A stretch of 64,000 nucleotides of DNA from Maridesulfovibrio sp050916235 (GTDB taxonomy: Bacteria > Desulfobacterota > Desulfovibrionia > Desulfovibrionales > Desulfovibrionaceae). Each line of letters starts with the position of its first letter. Within the stretch, counting starts at the first letter, position 1. Location of the stretch: contig NZ_CP104854.1 of the NCBI RefSeq assembly GCF_050916235.1, positions 1,984,001 through 2,048,000 of the forward strand, given 5' to 3'. The notes under the pieces were generated by a model that searched no databases, was not told the DNA's origin, and worked only from the letters and a program-made list of their open reading frames with translations. Below are positions 16,552-25,344 of this stretch, one piece after another. A program made the position numbers and the translations under genes.

Positions 16552-17925
16552 ATGTCTGCAAATATACTCATACTGGATGATGAACAGAACTACCTGTTGA
16601 TTCTGGAGGCTATGCTCTCCGATGAAGGCTATACCATAACCGCCCTTTCCGACCCGGAAACAGGGCTGGCCTATCTCGATGAATCCGAAGTCGACTTGGT
16701 GATTACGGATATGAAAATGCCCAAGCTTACCGGGCAGGATGTGCTGGAGCATGTGAAAAAAAACCATTCGCACATTCCGGTGATTATCATGACCGCCTTC
16801 GGGTCCATTGAATCCGCGGTTGAGGCCATGAAGATCGGGGCCTTCGACTACATCACCAAGCCGTTCGCCAACGAGGAACTGCTGCTTTCCGTAACCAAGG
16901 CAGCTCAGTTTGCCCGGGCCCAGCGGGAGAACAGGCAACTGCGCGAACAGATCAAGGACCGCTATTCGCCAAGCAATATTATCGGCCGCTCCAAGCCCAT
17001 GCTGCAGGTCTTCGACATGATCAGCAAGGCCGCTCCGGGCAGCTCAACAGTGCTGATTACCGGTGAATCCGGCACCGGTAAGGAGCTGGTGGCTCAGGCG
17101 ATCCATCAGGCTTCGCCCAGATGCAACAAGCCGTTTGTTTCGGTCAACTGCATGGCTTTCAACACCGGTGTACTTGAGAGTGAGTTGTTCGGGCACGAAA
17201 AAGGCTCTTTCACCGGCGCAGTGGCCCGTAAGCGGGGCCGTTTCGAAGCGGCTGATCAGGGCACGCTGTTCCTTGATGAAATCGGTGAAATATCCCACGA
17301 TATGCAGGTAAAGCTGCTGCGGGTGCTGCAGGAAAAAACTATTGAGCGGGTCGGAGGTGTCGATCCCATCAAGGTGGATATCCGCATTGTGGCGGCAACC
17401 AACAAGAACCTCAAAGAAGCTGTGGAAAAGGGCGAATTCCGCGAAGACCTTTACTACCGCCTGAACGTGGTCAGTATTGAAATGCCTCCGCTGCGGGAAC
17501 GTCGCGAGGATATTCCCTTTCTGGTCGACCATTTCCTTGCTGCCTATTCAGCGGACAACAACAAGGTGTTCGACGGATTTTCCCCGGCGGCCATGGACTA
17601 TATGACTGCTTACGAATGGCCGGGTAACGTACGTCAGTTGCAGAATGTTGTGGAACGTTGCGTTGTGCTCAGTCCCGGCAGGGTAATTGAAACCGAAGAC
17701 CTGCCTGCTGAAATCAAGGATGAGGAAACCCAGTTCAAGAGTGCTGTTGACCTTCTGCCCTCCAAGCTCAATCTGGCGGACACTCTTGACAAGATTGAGG
17801 CCACCCTCGTTCGCCGGGCTCTTGCCGCCAGTAATTTCGTGAAGGTGGATGCCGCAGACAGGCTCGGCATCTCAAAAAGCCTGCTGCAATATAAGCTGAA
17901 AAAGTATAACATCAGCGGAAAGTAA
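16552..17925 (+). CDS. Sigma-54-dependent response regulator (NtrC family)
   Basis: 457 residues: receiver domain with phospho-acceptor D53 (VITDMKMP) and K103, AAA+ domain with Walker A GESGTGKE (171-178), the sigma-54 contact loop as GSFTGA (218-223), Walker B TLFLDEIGEI, and a C-terminal Fis-type helix-turn-helix (VDAADRLGISKSLLQYKLKKY). Partner of the kinase just upstream. Its target promoters are not evident; the downstream channel gene begins 68 bases later and lacks an obvious -24/-12 element. Confidence 0.95.
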   Translation: MSANILILDDEQNYLLILEAMLSDEGYTITALSDPETGLAYLDESEVDLVITDMKMPKLTGQDVLEHVKKNHSHIPVIIMTAFGSIESAVEAMKIGAFDYITKPFANEELLLSVTKAAQFARAQRENRQLREQIKDRYSPSNIIGRSKPMLQVFDMISKAAPGSSTVLITGESGTGKELVAQAIHQASPRCNKPFVSVNCMAFNTGVLESELFGHEKGSFTGAVARKRGRFEAADQGTLFLDEIGEISHDMQVKLLRVLQEKTIERVGGVDPIKVDIRIVAATNKNLKEAVEKGEFREDLYYRLNVVSIEMPPLRERREDIPFLVDHFLAAYSADNNKVFDGFSPAAMDYMTAYEWPGNVRQLQNVVERCVVLSPGRVIETEDLPAEIKDEETQFKSAVDLLPSKLNLADTLDKIEATLVRRALAASNFVKVDAADRLGISKSLLQYKLKKYNISGK

Positions 17926-17978
17926 ATTTGTATTCAATGTTTTTTCCATTTTAATAAGTCCCGCCGGACCCTCTGAGA

Positions 17979-17993
17979 GCTGCCGGAGGCATC
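17979..17993 (+). repeat. Repeat-tail box supplying a ribosome-binding site
   Basis: GCTGCCGGAGGCATC directly abuts the channel ATG at 17994; its GGAGG acts as Shine-Dalgarno. It differs by one base from the tail at 42243-42257. Confidence 0.6.
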
Positions 17994-19142
17994 ATGAAAA
18001 TAACGGATTGGCTTAAATCTGGATTCGGCAAGCTGGTAATCGCCACCGGGCTGCTTCTTTTGTTCAGCACTCTCGGCTATTACTGGCTTGAACTGGAGGA
18101 AGGCGGGGAAGTGGGTCTTTCCGGTGCGTTCTGGTGGGCTATAGTCACCCTAACCACTGTCGGTTATGGGGATATGGTCCCGGCAACGGTTCCGGGTCGG
18201 ATTCTGGGTGCTCTGGTCATGATCTCAGGCATCGGCATGGTTTCATCGCTGACCGGTAACATGGCGTCCATGCTCGTTGAACGCAAAGCCAAAAAACGCA
18301 AGGGGCTCTTAACTGTGAAGATCAGCAGTCATGTCATCATACTGGGCTGGAATGATTACGCCTTCGGGCTGATTGAATCTCTTCGCGAACAGGCTGACCG
18401 TAAATCCTTCAATCTGGTCATCGTCAGCGACCTGGAGCAGCAACAGCGGGATGAGATCGCCTTCCGGATTAATCTTGGGGAAAATCTTCATTTTGTGCAC
18501 GGCAATATCAGCCAGGCAAACGTCATAGCCCGCTCCAGCCCGGATATGGCCCGCACTGTCTATGTGCTCTGCCAGAACGGGCTTGACCCCAAGGAGTCGG
18601 ACCAGCAGGCCATTTACGCTGTTCTGGCCCTGCGGACTCTGGCTCCGAAAGTCCCTGTATATGCCGAGATAGCCATGCAGGAGAACAAGGAACACCTGCT
18701 CAGGGCAGGAGCCAACGAAATTCTTGTCCGTGGGGAAATCTCCAGCCGCATGATGGGCATGATGGGAATCAGTCCCTCCATGTGGTCGTTCTTTCGAAGC
18801 CTGCTGGGGATAGGTGATTCCGGCAGGCTGCAGTTCAGAGCCTGTTCCACGGATGACCGGACCAAAAGCTGGGGGGAACTCAGTGCCCATATCCGTTCCA
18901 TTGACGGCGGACTGCCGGTGGCAGCCTGCAAGCTTGGAAAAAGTCTTTCCCTGCAGGATGTCATGGATGAGGGTTCAGCACTGGACCAGTTCATAATGGA
19001 GCTGTTCAAGTCCTCCGGTCAGGACACATCCCTCGGAGTACAGGGGCCTGAAGTGCGGATGAACCCACCGGACAGCGAGTCTATGGAGAAATATGACGGG
19101 CTGCTGATAATCAGTCCCGGCGGAGGTTCGGAGCATGGCTGA
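17994..19142 (+). CDS. Two-TM potassium channel with RCK (TrkA-N-type) domain
   Basis: 382 residues. TM1 (GKLVIATGLLLLFSTLGYYW), a pore loop with selectivity filter TVGYGD (55-60), TM2 (LGALVMISGIGMVSS), then a cytoplasmic RCK domain (HVIILGWNDYAFGLIESL) with an unusual Rossmann turn as in MthK-like channels, and a TrkA-C-like tail. It should be a tetrameric K+ channel gated by a cytoplasmic ligand. It overlaps the next gene, a free cyclic-nucleotide-binding protein, by eight bases, so the two are made together. It could also be a voltage-independent stress channel. Confidence 0.88.
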   Translation: MKITDWLKSGFGKLVIATGLLLLFSTLGYYWLELEEGGEVGLSGAFWWAIVTLTTVGYGDMVPATVPGRILGALVMISGIGMVSSLTGNMASMLVERKAKKRKGLLTVKISSHVIILGWNDYAFGLIESLREQADRKSFNLVIVSDLEQQQRDEIAFRINLGENLHFVHGNISQANVIARSSPDMARTVYVLCQNGLDPKESDQQAIYAVLALRTLAPKVPVYAEIAMQENKEHLLRAGANEILVRGEISSRMMGMMGISPSMWSFFRSLLGIGDSGRLQFRACSTDDRTKSWGELSAHIRSIDGGLPVAACKLGKSLSLQDVMDEGSALDQFIMELFKSSGQDTSLGVQGPEVRMNPPDSESMEKYDGLLIISPGGGSEHG

Positions 19143-19650
19143 TTATTGGAAATCCATTCCGCTTTTTCAGGACCTTGATGATGATGAGCTGCGGCATGTG
19201 AAATCGATATTCGCCAACATCGCAGTTAAGTCCGGAACCAATATTATTGCCGAAGGGGAGGAAGGAGATGAGATGTTCATTCTCGTCAACGGCAAGGTCC
19301 GTATATCAAAACGAATGCTCATCAAGGGCATGAATATCCCCCTTACCGAGATGAAGAATCCGCGCAAGGTTCTGGCCAACCTTGATGCCAGCTATTATCC
19401 TGTTTTCGGGGAAATAGCCCTGATTGACCGGGATATCCGTTCAGCTACCGTGTCGGTGGTTGAGGATTCCGAGTTTCTGGTTACCGATCGCATTAAATTT
19501 TTCGAACTTGCCGAGACACATCCCACCATAGGCTGCAAGCTGTTTCTGACTATCGGCAGAAGGCTTGCTTCAACTGTGCGACGCAGCAATAATGAAATTG
19601 TGAAACTGACCACAGCCCTCGCCCTCGCCCTTTCCAGGTCCGGCCGCTGA
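19135..19650 (+). CDS. Stand-alone cyclic-nucleotide-binding domain protein
   Basis: 171 residues with one cNMP domain and no DNA-binding or membrane part. N-terminal FQDLDDDELRHV and the phosphate-binding cassette FGEIALIDRDIRSATV (91-106) keep the ligand Glu (93) and Arg (102), so cAMP or cGMP binding is plausible. A C-terminal helix (SNNEIVKLTTALALAL) follows, as in cNMP effector domains. It overlaps the K+ channel gene and probably acts with it. Confidence 0.85.
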   Translation: MADYWKSIPLFQDLDDDELRHVKSIFANIAVKSGTNIIAEGEEGDEMFILVNGKVRISKRMLIKGMNIPLTEMKNPRKVLANLDASYYPVFGEIALIDRDIRSATVSVVEDSEFLVTDRIKFFELAETHPTIGCKLFLTIGRRLASTVRRSNNEIVKLTTALALALSRSGR

Positions 19651-19789
19651 CGCCGTCTTTCCAGACAATTTGCATGTTATAACTCCGACAACTGGACTTT
19701 AGTGGACGTAACCACTATGGAGAGATTACTGCCGACTTTGAAGGAGGCGGAAGAATTTTATTATTTCCCCTCATGTGATGGAGGTTTAC

Positions 19790-20659
19790 ATGTCCAGATA
19801 TTACGTATTGTTGGCCGCTCTGCTGCTTCTTTTCTCCGCAGGATGTGCCAAGCAGAAGATCTATTCAACACCGCCGGTGAAACAGTACAAGGCCCAGAAG
19901 GAAGAATCTCCGGAAGTGGTCAAGCCTGTACTAAAGACCGATCCCTATGTAGTGAACGGGCAGCGTCATGTTCCGCATCTGACATCAAAGGGCTACAAGG
20001 CTCAGGGACTTGCTTCGTGGTATGGGGACGACTTCCACGGTAAAACCACAGCCAACGGCGAAACCTATAATATGTACGCCATGACTGCCGCCCACCGCAC
20101 ACTGCCCATGGGAACCATGCTTGAAGTCACTGACCGTGATACCGGTCGAAAGGTCATCGTGCGGGTCAATGATCGTGGCCCCTTTGCTGATACCGACCGC
20201 AGGATCATCGATCTTTCCTACGCAGCAGCCGCCAAGCTGAATATCGTGAACAAGGGGCTGACCCCGGTTGAACTCAGGGCTATTGACGATGTTAATGCCG
20301 AACCGGTTCTCGCCAAGGAAATCGTTGCGGAGACCGCGGCTCCTGCCGAAGAGGTTGTAGTTGCCGAGACCCTGCAGGCTGCTCCTGAAGTTGAGGCTGT
20401 GCTGATTTCCGAGACCGCCACTATGCAGGCAGCTTATTTTATCCAGGTAGGTTCCTTTTCAGAGCATGACCGGGCCACCGCAGTTCTTGAAGACCTTCGC
20501 GGACGCGGTTTCAAGGAATCCCGTATGGTAGAGGTGGATGTGAACGGCAAGAAATATATGCGGGTTCAGGCCGGACAGTTTTATACACTAGCCGGTGCGG
20601 AAGAAGCCATGCAGACTCTTACACCCGATTTCGGTGAAATGTTCATTGTAACCCGCTAA
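19790..20659 (+). CDS. rlpA: RlpA-like septal lipoprotein with SPOR domain
   Basis: 289 residues. Lipobox LLFSAGC (Cys19) predicts a lipoprotein. The double-psi barrel domain (GLASWYGDDFHGKTTANGE, AAHRTLPMGT, VNDRGPF) is the RlpA lytic transglycosylase core that cuts naked glycan strands; an Ala/Glu-rich linker follows, and the C-terminus is a SPOR domain (YFIQVGSFSEHDRA) that binds denuded septal glycan. Start at 19790, not 15 bases earlier, because GGAGG lies five bases upstream. A terminator follows at 20743. Confidence 0.92.
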   Translation: MSRYYVLLAALLLLFSAGCAKQKIYSTPPVKQYKAQKEESPEVVKPVLKTDPYVVNGQRHVPHLTSKGYKAQGLASWYGDDFHGKTTANGETYNMYAMTAAHRTLPMGTMLEVTDRDTGRKVIVRVNDRGPFADTDRRIIDLSYAAAAKLNIVNKGLTPVELRAIDDVNAEPVLAKEIVAETAAPAEEVVVAETLQAAPEVEAVLISETATMQAAYFIQVGSFSEHDRATAVLEDLRGRGFKESRMVEVDVNGKKYMRVQAGQFYTLAGAEEAMQTLTPDFGEMFIVTR

Positions 20660-20742
20660 AAGATAATAGCATGCGCAGGAGTTTTTTCCGAAGGACCGGG
20701 ATGCCGGACATGGAAGATCGTTGAAGCAATCCTGACAAATTA

Positions 20743-20776
20743 AGCTGGAACACATTACGCTGTTTCAGCTTTTTTT
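20743..20776 (+). terminator. Intrinsic terminator after rlpA
   Basis: AGCTGGAAC (20743-20751) pairs with GTTTCAGCT (20762-20770) with one G-T pair, followed by TTTTTTT. Confidence 0.8.
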
Positions 20777-20848
20777 GTTGTCTGGCGCGTTTTGAATATG
20801 CGGATTCAGACCGCCGTAAACCGGATTTTTAGTGTAAAAAGAGGTACA

Positions 20849-20874
20849 GGGACCAGCACCAACGCACTGGTCCC
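20849..20874 (-). terminator. Hairpin downstream of the HU gene
   Basis: GGGACCAG (20849-20856) pairs with CTGGTCCC (20867-20874). On the - strand it is followed after ten bases by a T-run (TTTTTA), so it can end the HU transcript. Confidence 0.6.
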
Positions 20875-20932
20875 TTATCATTGGAAAAGTCGCCCAAAAA
20901 AACGGCAGGGCCTGTCGCAGGCCTAAGCTGTC

Positions 20933-21226
20933 CTAGCCGTTAAGTTCGGATCTGAATTTGCGGGAAAGTCTGAAGACAACAACCTTGCGAGCGGGCAGGG
21001 TGATTGCTTCGTTTGTCTGGGGATTGCGCCCCTTGCGAGCATTCTTGTCGTAAGCTTCGAATTTGCCGAAACCGCTGATGAGCATGGCGTGATCTTTCTT
21101 CACGGCATCTTTCATGATGTCCAGAATGGACTCAACAAGCTCTTTGATTTCAGCTCTGTTACGGTCGGTTTTTTCGTAGATGTAGTCAACAACGCTGGCT
21201 TTAGTGAGTGTGTTTCCGCTAGCCAT
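20933..21226 (-). CDS. HU/IHF-family DNA-bending protein
   Basis: 97 residues, normal for HU. The DNA-binding arm RKGRNPQTNEAITLPARKVVVFR carries the conserved RNP tip, and the GFGKF dimer-core motif is present. It binds and bends DNA as a nucleoid protein. Because the paralogue set is not visible, HU versus IHF cannot be settled; it lacks clear IHF-specific features. Its start has AGGAAA ahead. Confidence 0.95.
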   Translation of the reverse strand: MASGNTLTKASVVDYIYEKTDRNRAEIKELVESILDIMKDAVKKDHAMLISGFGKFEAYDKNARKGRNPQTNEAITLPARKVVVFRLSRKFRSELNG

Positions 21227-21348
21227 TTCCTTTCCTCCGTTGTCCCCGGCCCTGGGGTCAGGGGCGGCGGGTTTAGTGTTTTTCCTGCAGTCAGCTACAG
21301 GCGGTGATTCAGGTAAGGCGTTATCGTCAGGAATAAGCTATTAATAAT

Positions 21349-21771
21349 TTATCCCTTTATCATCTTTTCTATCTTTTGGGCAAGAGCCCTGGCTTCATCC
21401 ATATTGTCATACTGGCTCTGGGCCCAGTGCTTGAATCCATCATCCCTGAAGCGGGGGATGAGGTGCAGGTGGGCATGAAAAACAAGCTGCCCTGCCGCTT
21501 CGTTATTATTCATGATGATATTCAGCCCGTCAGCCCCGGTCGCTTTTACAATGGCATCACCCGCCATCTGGGCTGCAGTGATTATTTCACCCCCCAGTTC
21601 GGCGGGAAGATCCCAGATGTTCTTATAGTGCTCTTTGGGAATGACAAGGGCATGCCCTTTATTGACCGGGCCTATATCCAGAAAACTCAGCAGGTGTTCT
21701 GTTTCGTATATTTTGAAGCAGGGGATATCCCCGGCGGCTATCTTGCAGAAAATACAATCCTGGTTACTCAT
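21349..21771 (-). CDS. HIT-family nucleotide hydrolase/transferase
   Basis: 140 residues. N-terminal CIFCKIAAGDIP and the active-site triad HAHLHLIP (His-x-His-x-His) mark a Hint-branch HIT protein, which hydrolyses adenosine phosphoramidates or related nucleotides. ATG at 21771 is preferred to the TTG twelve bases upstream because it matches the family start (MSNQDCIFC). Same strand as HU, 122 bases apart, probably separate. Confidence 0.93.
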   Translation of the reverse strand: MSNQDCIFCKIAAGDIPCFKIYETEHLLSFLDIGPVNKGHALVIPKEHYKNIWDLPAELGGEIITAAQMAGDAIVKATGADGLNIIMNNNEAAGQLVFHAHLHLIPRFRDDGFKHWAQSQYDNMDEARALAQKIEKMIKG

Positions 21772-21933
21772 GGCAGACTTCAATAGCTATTCTTTAGTTG
21801 CATGTTGCGATGAATCGCCTTAAACGGGCATCAGACGACCGTAAAAGACAGTTTTACATAATATTTATCCGAGCATTTTTTTTTAATCAAGCTAATTTAT
21901 TAAATAAAGGTTCAATTTAAGCAATTTTCTCCC

Positions 21934-22968
21934 ATGAGCGCTTCCATAAAGACATTCAGCCATCCCGAACCTGACCATTTGCGATCTCGTATCTGGCCGG
22001 TTTTTATGCCTTTTATGGGGTGTCCTGTCCGTTGCGTATATTGTTCGCAGGAGAGGCAGACCGGCACAGGTGCTAAGCCTTTAGGCGATATATATCAATC
22101 TCTTAGTCGTGATATTCCTGAATTTTTCAATAGTGGGAGACGTAATCCCATGGAACTGGCGTTCTTCGGGGGGACGTTTACTGCTTTGCCGTTTGAGTGG
22201 CAGCTGCGTTTCATGGGGCTTGCTGCTGAATTCAAGAAGTTCGGCTTTATTACAAAAGTGCGCTTTTCCACCAGGCCGGACTGTATCAATCCAGAAGAGC
22301 TTGAGCAGCTCAAGGCTACAGGTCTTGATATGGTTGAGCTGGGCATACAGAGTTTTGCCCCCCGGACTCTTAAGAGGTCGGCCCGAAATTATACTCCGGA
22401 GGCTGCTGCGCAGGCCTGCCGTACAGTCCGTGATTGCGGGCTTTCACTGGTAGTTCAGCTTCTGCCGGGACTTCCCGGTTCCAGCGAGGGTGATTTTCAG
22501 CGTGATATTGACCGTACTATCGAAATGCTGCCGGATGCTGTCCGGATTTATCCCTGCCTGACTGTCAGGGGGACTGCCCTTGAGAAATTGTATCTGGCAG
22601 GAAAGTATCGCCCATGGGACCTGCAGCAGACGGTGCAGGAACTGGCTCCAGCCCTGCTGCGGCTCTGGAAGTCCGGGATTCATGTCATTCGCATGGGCGT
22701 GGCCCATGAAGCAGGACTTGAAGATAACATTGTCGCGGGGCCGTACCACCCTGCCCTCGGACAGTCCGTAAGGTCCAGAGCCCTCTACCTTTATCTTCGT
22801 ACCGAGCTGGCTGCACTGGATTTACACCGACGGCATCTTTATGTTCCCCAGCGCTATTCAGGTGAATTCTGGGGACACAAAGGATGCTTGAAAGTATCTT
22901 ATGAAGCCATGGGAATTAGCCCACAGAATACCGTTTTCCATGAGTCTTCGCATTTTGTTCTTGAATAA
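21934..22968 (+). CDS. Radical SAM protein (Elp3-like branch)
   Basis: 344 residues. The 4Fe-4S cluster motif is C30-x3-C34-x2-C37 (GCPVRCVYC), followed by LAFFGGTFTALP (SAM GGE-type motif), VRFSTRPDCI and VELGIQSF, an arrangement like the Elp3/oxygen-independent coproporphyrinogen oxidase-like group. C-terminal part reads HVIRMGVAHE. Unlike Elp3 there is no acetyltransferase domain. The substrate is unknown. Confidence 0.85.
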   Translation: MSASIKTFSHPEPDHLRSRIWPVFMPFMGCPVRCVYCSQERQTGTGAKPLGDIYQSLSRDIPEFFNSGRRNPMELAFFGGTFTALPFEWQLRFMGLAAEFKKFGFITKVRFSTRPDCINPEELEQLKATGLDMVELGIQSFAPRTLKRSARNYTPEAAAQACRTVRDCGLSLVVQLLPGLPGSSEGDFQRDIDRTIEMLPDAVRIYPCLTVRGTALEKLYLAGKYRPWDLQQTVQELAPALLRLWKSGIHVIRMGVAHEAGLEDNIVAGPYHPALGQSVRSRALYLYLRTELAALDLHRRHLYVPQRYSGEFWGHKGCLKVSYEAMGISPQNTVFHESSHFVLE

Positions 22969-23184
22969 TTGATCCCTTCTTTTCTCGATTTTTGTTTATT
23001 TTAGTAACCATTCCTGATAAGACTTTGTTTTCAAGGCAATCTTTTTGGAAACATGCCCTTCCCCGAACCGGAAAAATACGTCATATTCAATAATACTGTA
23101 GTTACGATTGAAGCAAGCCGGCCCGCATCCGGTTATAATTTCAGCAGTGGATGGGCCGCTCAATCAAAGAAGGAGATAATCCAT

Positions 23185-24852
23185 ATGAGTTCACTGACCG
23201 CCGAAGAAAAATATCGCAATTTCATTCCTGACGAGAGCCGCAAGTATCTTGAAAAGATGTTTGCAGGATTCAAGGAAAAGGTCAGCATAGAGGTCTTCAC
23301 AGAAGAAGGCCCGCACAATGAATATAATGAATTTACTCTGAATATCTGTCGAGCCCTCAACGTTCTTACAGACAGGATTGAATTGCGGGAATATGCGCTG
23401 GACAGCGAAAGAGGGCGCGAAAGAGAAGTCTTTGTAACCCCGACGGTACTGGTTGCCCCGGAAAGCTATGACATCAGGTTTCTCGGTGCTCCGGCCGGTG
23501 AAGAAGGCCGGGCTCTGGTTGAATCTCTGAATCTTGCCTCCAAGGGGATAGAGGGAATATCTGCAACCACCAGCGAAATTCTTGGAAAACTGAGTGACGA
23601 AAGGTTGATAAGGGTCTTTTCCAGTCCGACCTGCCCTTATTGCCCCGGACAGGCCATTAATGCCTTCAAGGCAGCCATAGCAAAGCCCGACAAGGTTTCG
23701 GCATGGTGCATATCCACTCTCGACAATGAAAATATGGCCCGCGAATACAAGGTCGGGTCAGTGCCCCATACTGACATCAATAATGCTGTCACATTCAAGG
23801 GACTTGAGCCGGAAGAGCAGTTCATGGCCCAGCTTGTATTCCTCAAGCCACTGGATGAAATTCTGGCGGAAATGCGTCAGCGACAGGTTCAGCCTGAGGA
23901 AACGGAATTTGAGGATATTGACCTGGTCATCATTGGTGGCGGCCCGGCCGGCATGAGTGCAGGTATTTATGCCAAAAGAAGCGGGCTCAGCTGTGTTATT
24001 CTTGAAAAGCAGGGCGTCGGCGGTCAGGTAGCCCTTACACCCAAGGTGGAAAACTATCCCGGCTTTACCAACATAAAAGGTTTTGAGCTGGTTGAAATAC
24101 TCGGTTCCCATGCAAGGGAGTACACTGAAATCAACCAGTTTGCCGAAGTCAGGGAAATTCGCAAGAATTCGCGGTTTGAGGTCTTCACTGATGAGAAGAA
24201 CTACCGGGCCAAGGGTGTACTGCTGGCTACCGGAGTAAACGTGCGTATGCTGGATGTTCCCGGAGAGGACAAGTTTTACGGGCACGGAGTCAGCTACTGC
24301 GCAACATGTGATGGAAATTTCTATCGTGGCGGCAAGGCGGTTGTGGTCGGCGGCGGTAATACTGCCCTTACAGATGCCCTGCACCTCAAGCATCTGGGAA
24401 TTGAAACCACCATCGTGCACCGGCGAGATCAGTTCCGGGCTGAAAAGGTCCTGCAGGATTCGGTAGAGCGTGAAGGGATCAATGTCCTCTGGAATTCCGA
24501 AATTACTGAGATTGTCGGCGACGAGCAGGTTGAATCAGCAAAGATCAGAAACACCAAGGATGGCAGCGAATTAACTCTGGATACCGATGTTGTCTTTGTG
24601 GCGATCGGCCATACAGCAAACACCGCGCTGGCTGAAAAGCTTGGTGTTGAATTGCGGCCGGACGGGTTTATCAAGGTCGATCCAAGTCAGCGGACCAGTG
24701 TGGAGAGGGTCTATGCTGCCGGGGACGTAACCGGCGGTGTCCGGCAGATCATAACTGCAACCGGACAGGGCGCTGCTGCTGCCTTGACCGCTTTTGACGA
24801 TTTTACCCGCATGTTTGAAGAGGTTAAGCCACTGCCCAAGAATATCTGGTAA
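23185..24852 (+). CDS. Thioredoxin reductase fused to a tandem thioredoxin-fold (AhpF-like)
   Basis: 555 residues. Residues 1-~130 form a thioredoxin fold without cysteines at the active turn; 140-235 form a second one with C150-P-Y-C153 and a cis-proline at SVPHTD. From ~245 comes a thioredoxin-reductase module: FAD motif GGGPAG (251-256), redox C372-A-T-C375, NADPH motif GGGNTA (389-394), HRRDQFRA (NADPH 2'-phosphate binding) and the closing FAD segment VYAAGDVTGG. This is the AhpF plan: NADPH to FAD to CxxC to the N-terminal dithiol. No ahpC lies nearby. Start at 23185 follows AGGAGA; a longer frame reaches 23053 but adds no family sequence. Confidence 0.88.
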   Translation: MSSLTAEEKYRNFIPDESRKYLEKMFAGFKEKVSIEVFTEEGPHNEYNEFTLNICRALNVLTDRIELREYALDSERGREREVFVTPTVLVAPESYDIRFLGAPAGEEGRALVESLNLASKGIEGISATTSEILGKLSDERLIRVFSSPTCPYCPGQAINAFKAAIAKPDKVSAWCISTLDNENMAREYKVGSVPHTDINNAVTFKGLEPEEQFMAQLVFLKPLDEILAEMRQRQVQPEETEFEDIDLVIIGGGPAGMSAGIYAKRSGLSCVILEKQGVGGQVALTPKVENYPGFTNIKGFELVEILGSHAREYTEINQFAEVREIRKNSRFEVFTDEKNYRAKGVLLATGVNVRMLDVPGEDKFYGHGVSYCATCDGNFYRGGKAVVVGGGNTALTDALHLKHLGIETTIVHRRDQFRAEKVLQDSVEREGINVLWNSEITEIVGDEQVESAKIRNTKDGSELTLDTDVVFVAIGHTANTALAEKLGVELRPDGFIKVDPSQRTSVERVYAAGDVTGGVRQIITATGQGAAAALTAFDDFTRMFEEVKPLPKNIW

Positions 24853-24980
24853 TTCTTAATGCTCCTGGCGACCTGAGGGGAACTTTTGATTTGTCACTCC
24901 GGTGACTTACCCCTTCTCTTTCACTCAGGTTCACCGGTGGAAACTTTAATACCTCAGCATCATTGCAGAATATGGTATGC

Positions 24981-25045
24981 ACCCCATCAGGTGGACAAGG
25001 TTAATAAGCCGCTTTAGGCTGGTTAAACCTTTAACCTGATGGGGT
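24981..25045. repeat. 12-bp perfect inverted repeat before the transposase remnant
   Basis: ACCCCATCAGGT (24981-24992) and ACCTGATGGGGT (25034-25045) are perfect inverted copies with 41 bases between, ending seven bases before the remnant's start. It could be a hairpin, an operator, or the end of the element. Confidence 0.7.
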
Positions 25046-25051
25046 ATTTCT

Positions 25052-25282
25052 ATGAGCAAAACAAGGAATTCATATTCTATTGAATTTAAGAAAGAAGCTG
25101 CCCAGCAATATATTAATGGTGATGAAAGTCTACGTAAGGTGTGTGCCCGTTTAGGCATAGCTGATGATAGAACTTTGCGGGATTGGGTTGGCAAAGTTCA
25201 ACGTGGTGAATCGTTAGAAGATGGTCGTGGCAAGGGTGATCATCCACGGCGAGAACAGATAGAGCGTGTCCCTGATCTGTAG
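25052..25282 (+). pseudogene. IS3-family transposase OrfA, truncated remnant
   Basis: 76 residues. The helix-turn-helix of IS3-type OrfA (YSIEFKKEAAQQYINGDESLRKVCARLGIADDRTLRDWVGKV) is intact, but the leucine-zipper region is missing and no orfB or right inverted repeat follows before rsmG. The C-terminus (RREQIERVPDL) is out of family. It is the only mobile-element trace in the window. It might still be expressed as a small DNA-binding protein. Confidence 0.75.
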
Positions 25283-25344
25283 GAGGCAAATTTAGATCAT
25301 CAAAAGCACATTACATATCAGCCCGCAAGCCTCTCGAAATCATA

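Noticed and set aside
24871..24935. Large imperfect inverted arrangement (ACCTGAG...CTCAGGT with GTCACTCCGGTGAC inside) after the thioredoxin reductase gene
   Set aside because: Arms are only 7 bp across about 60 bases and there is no T-run, so it is neither a clear terminator nor a repeat unit.
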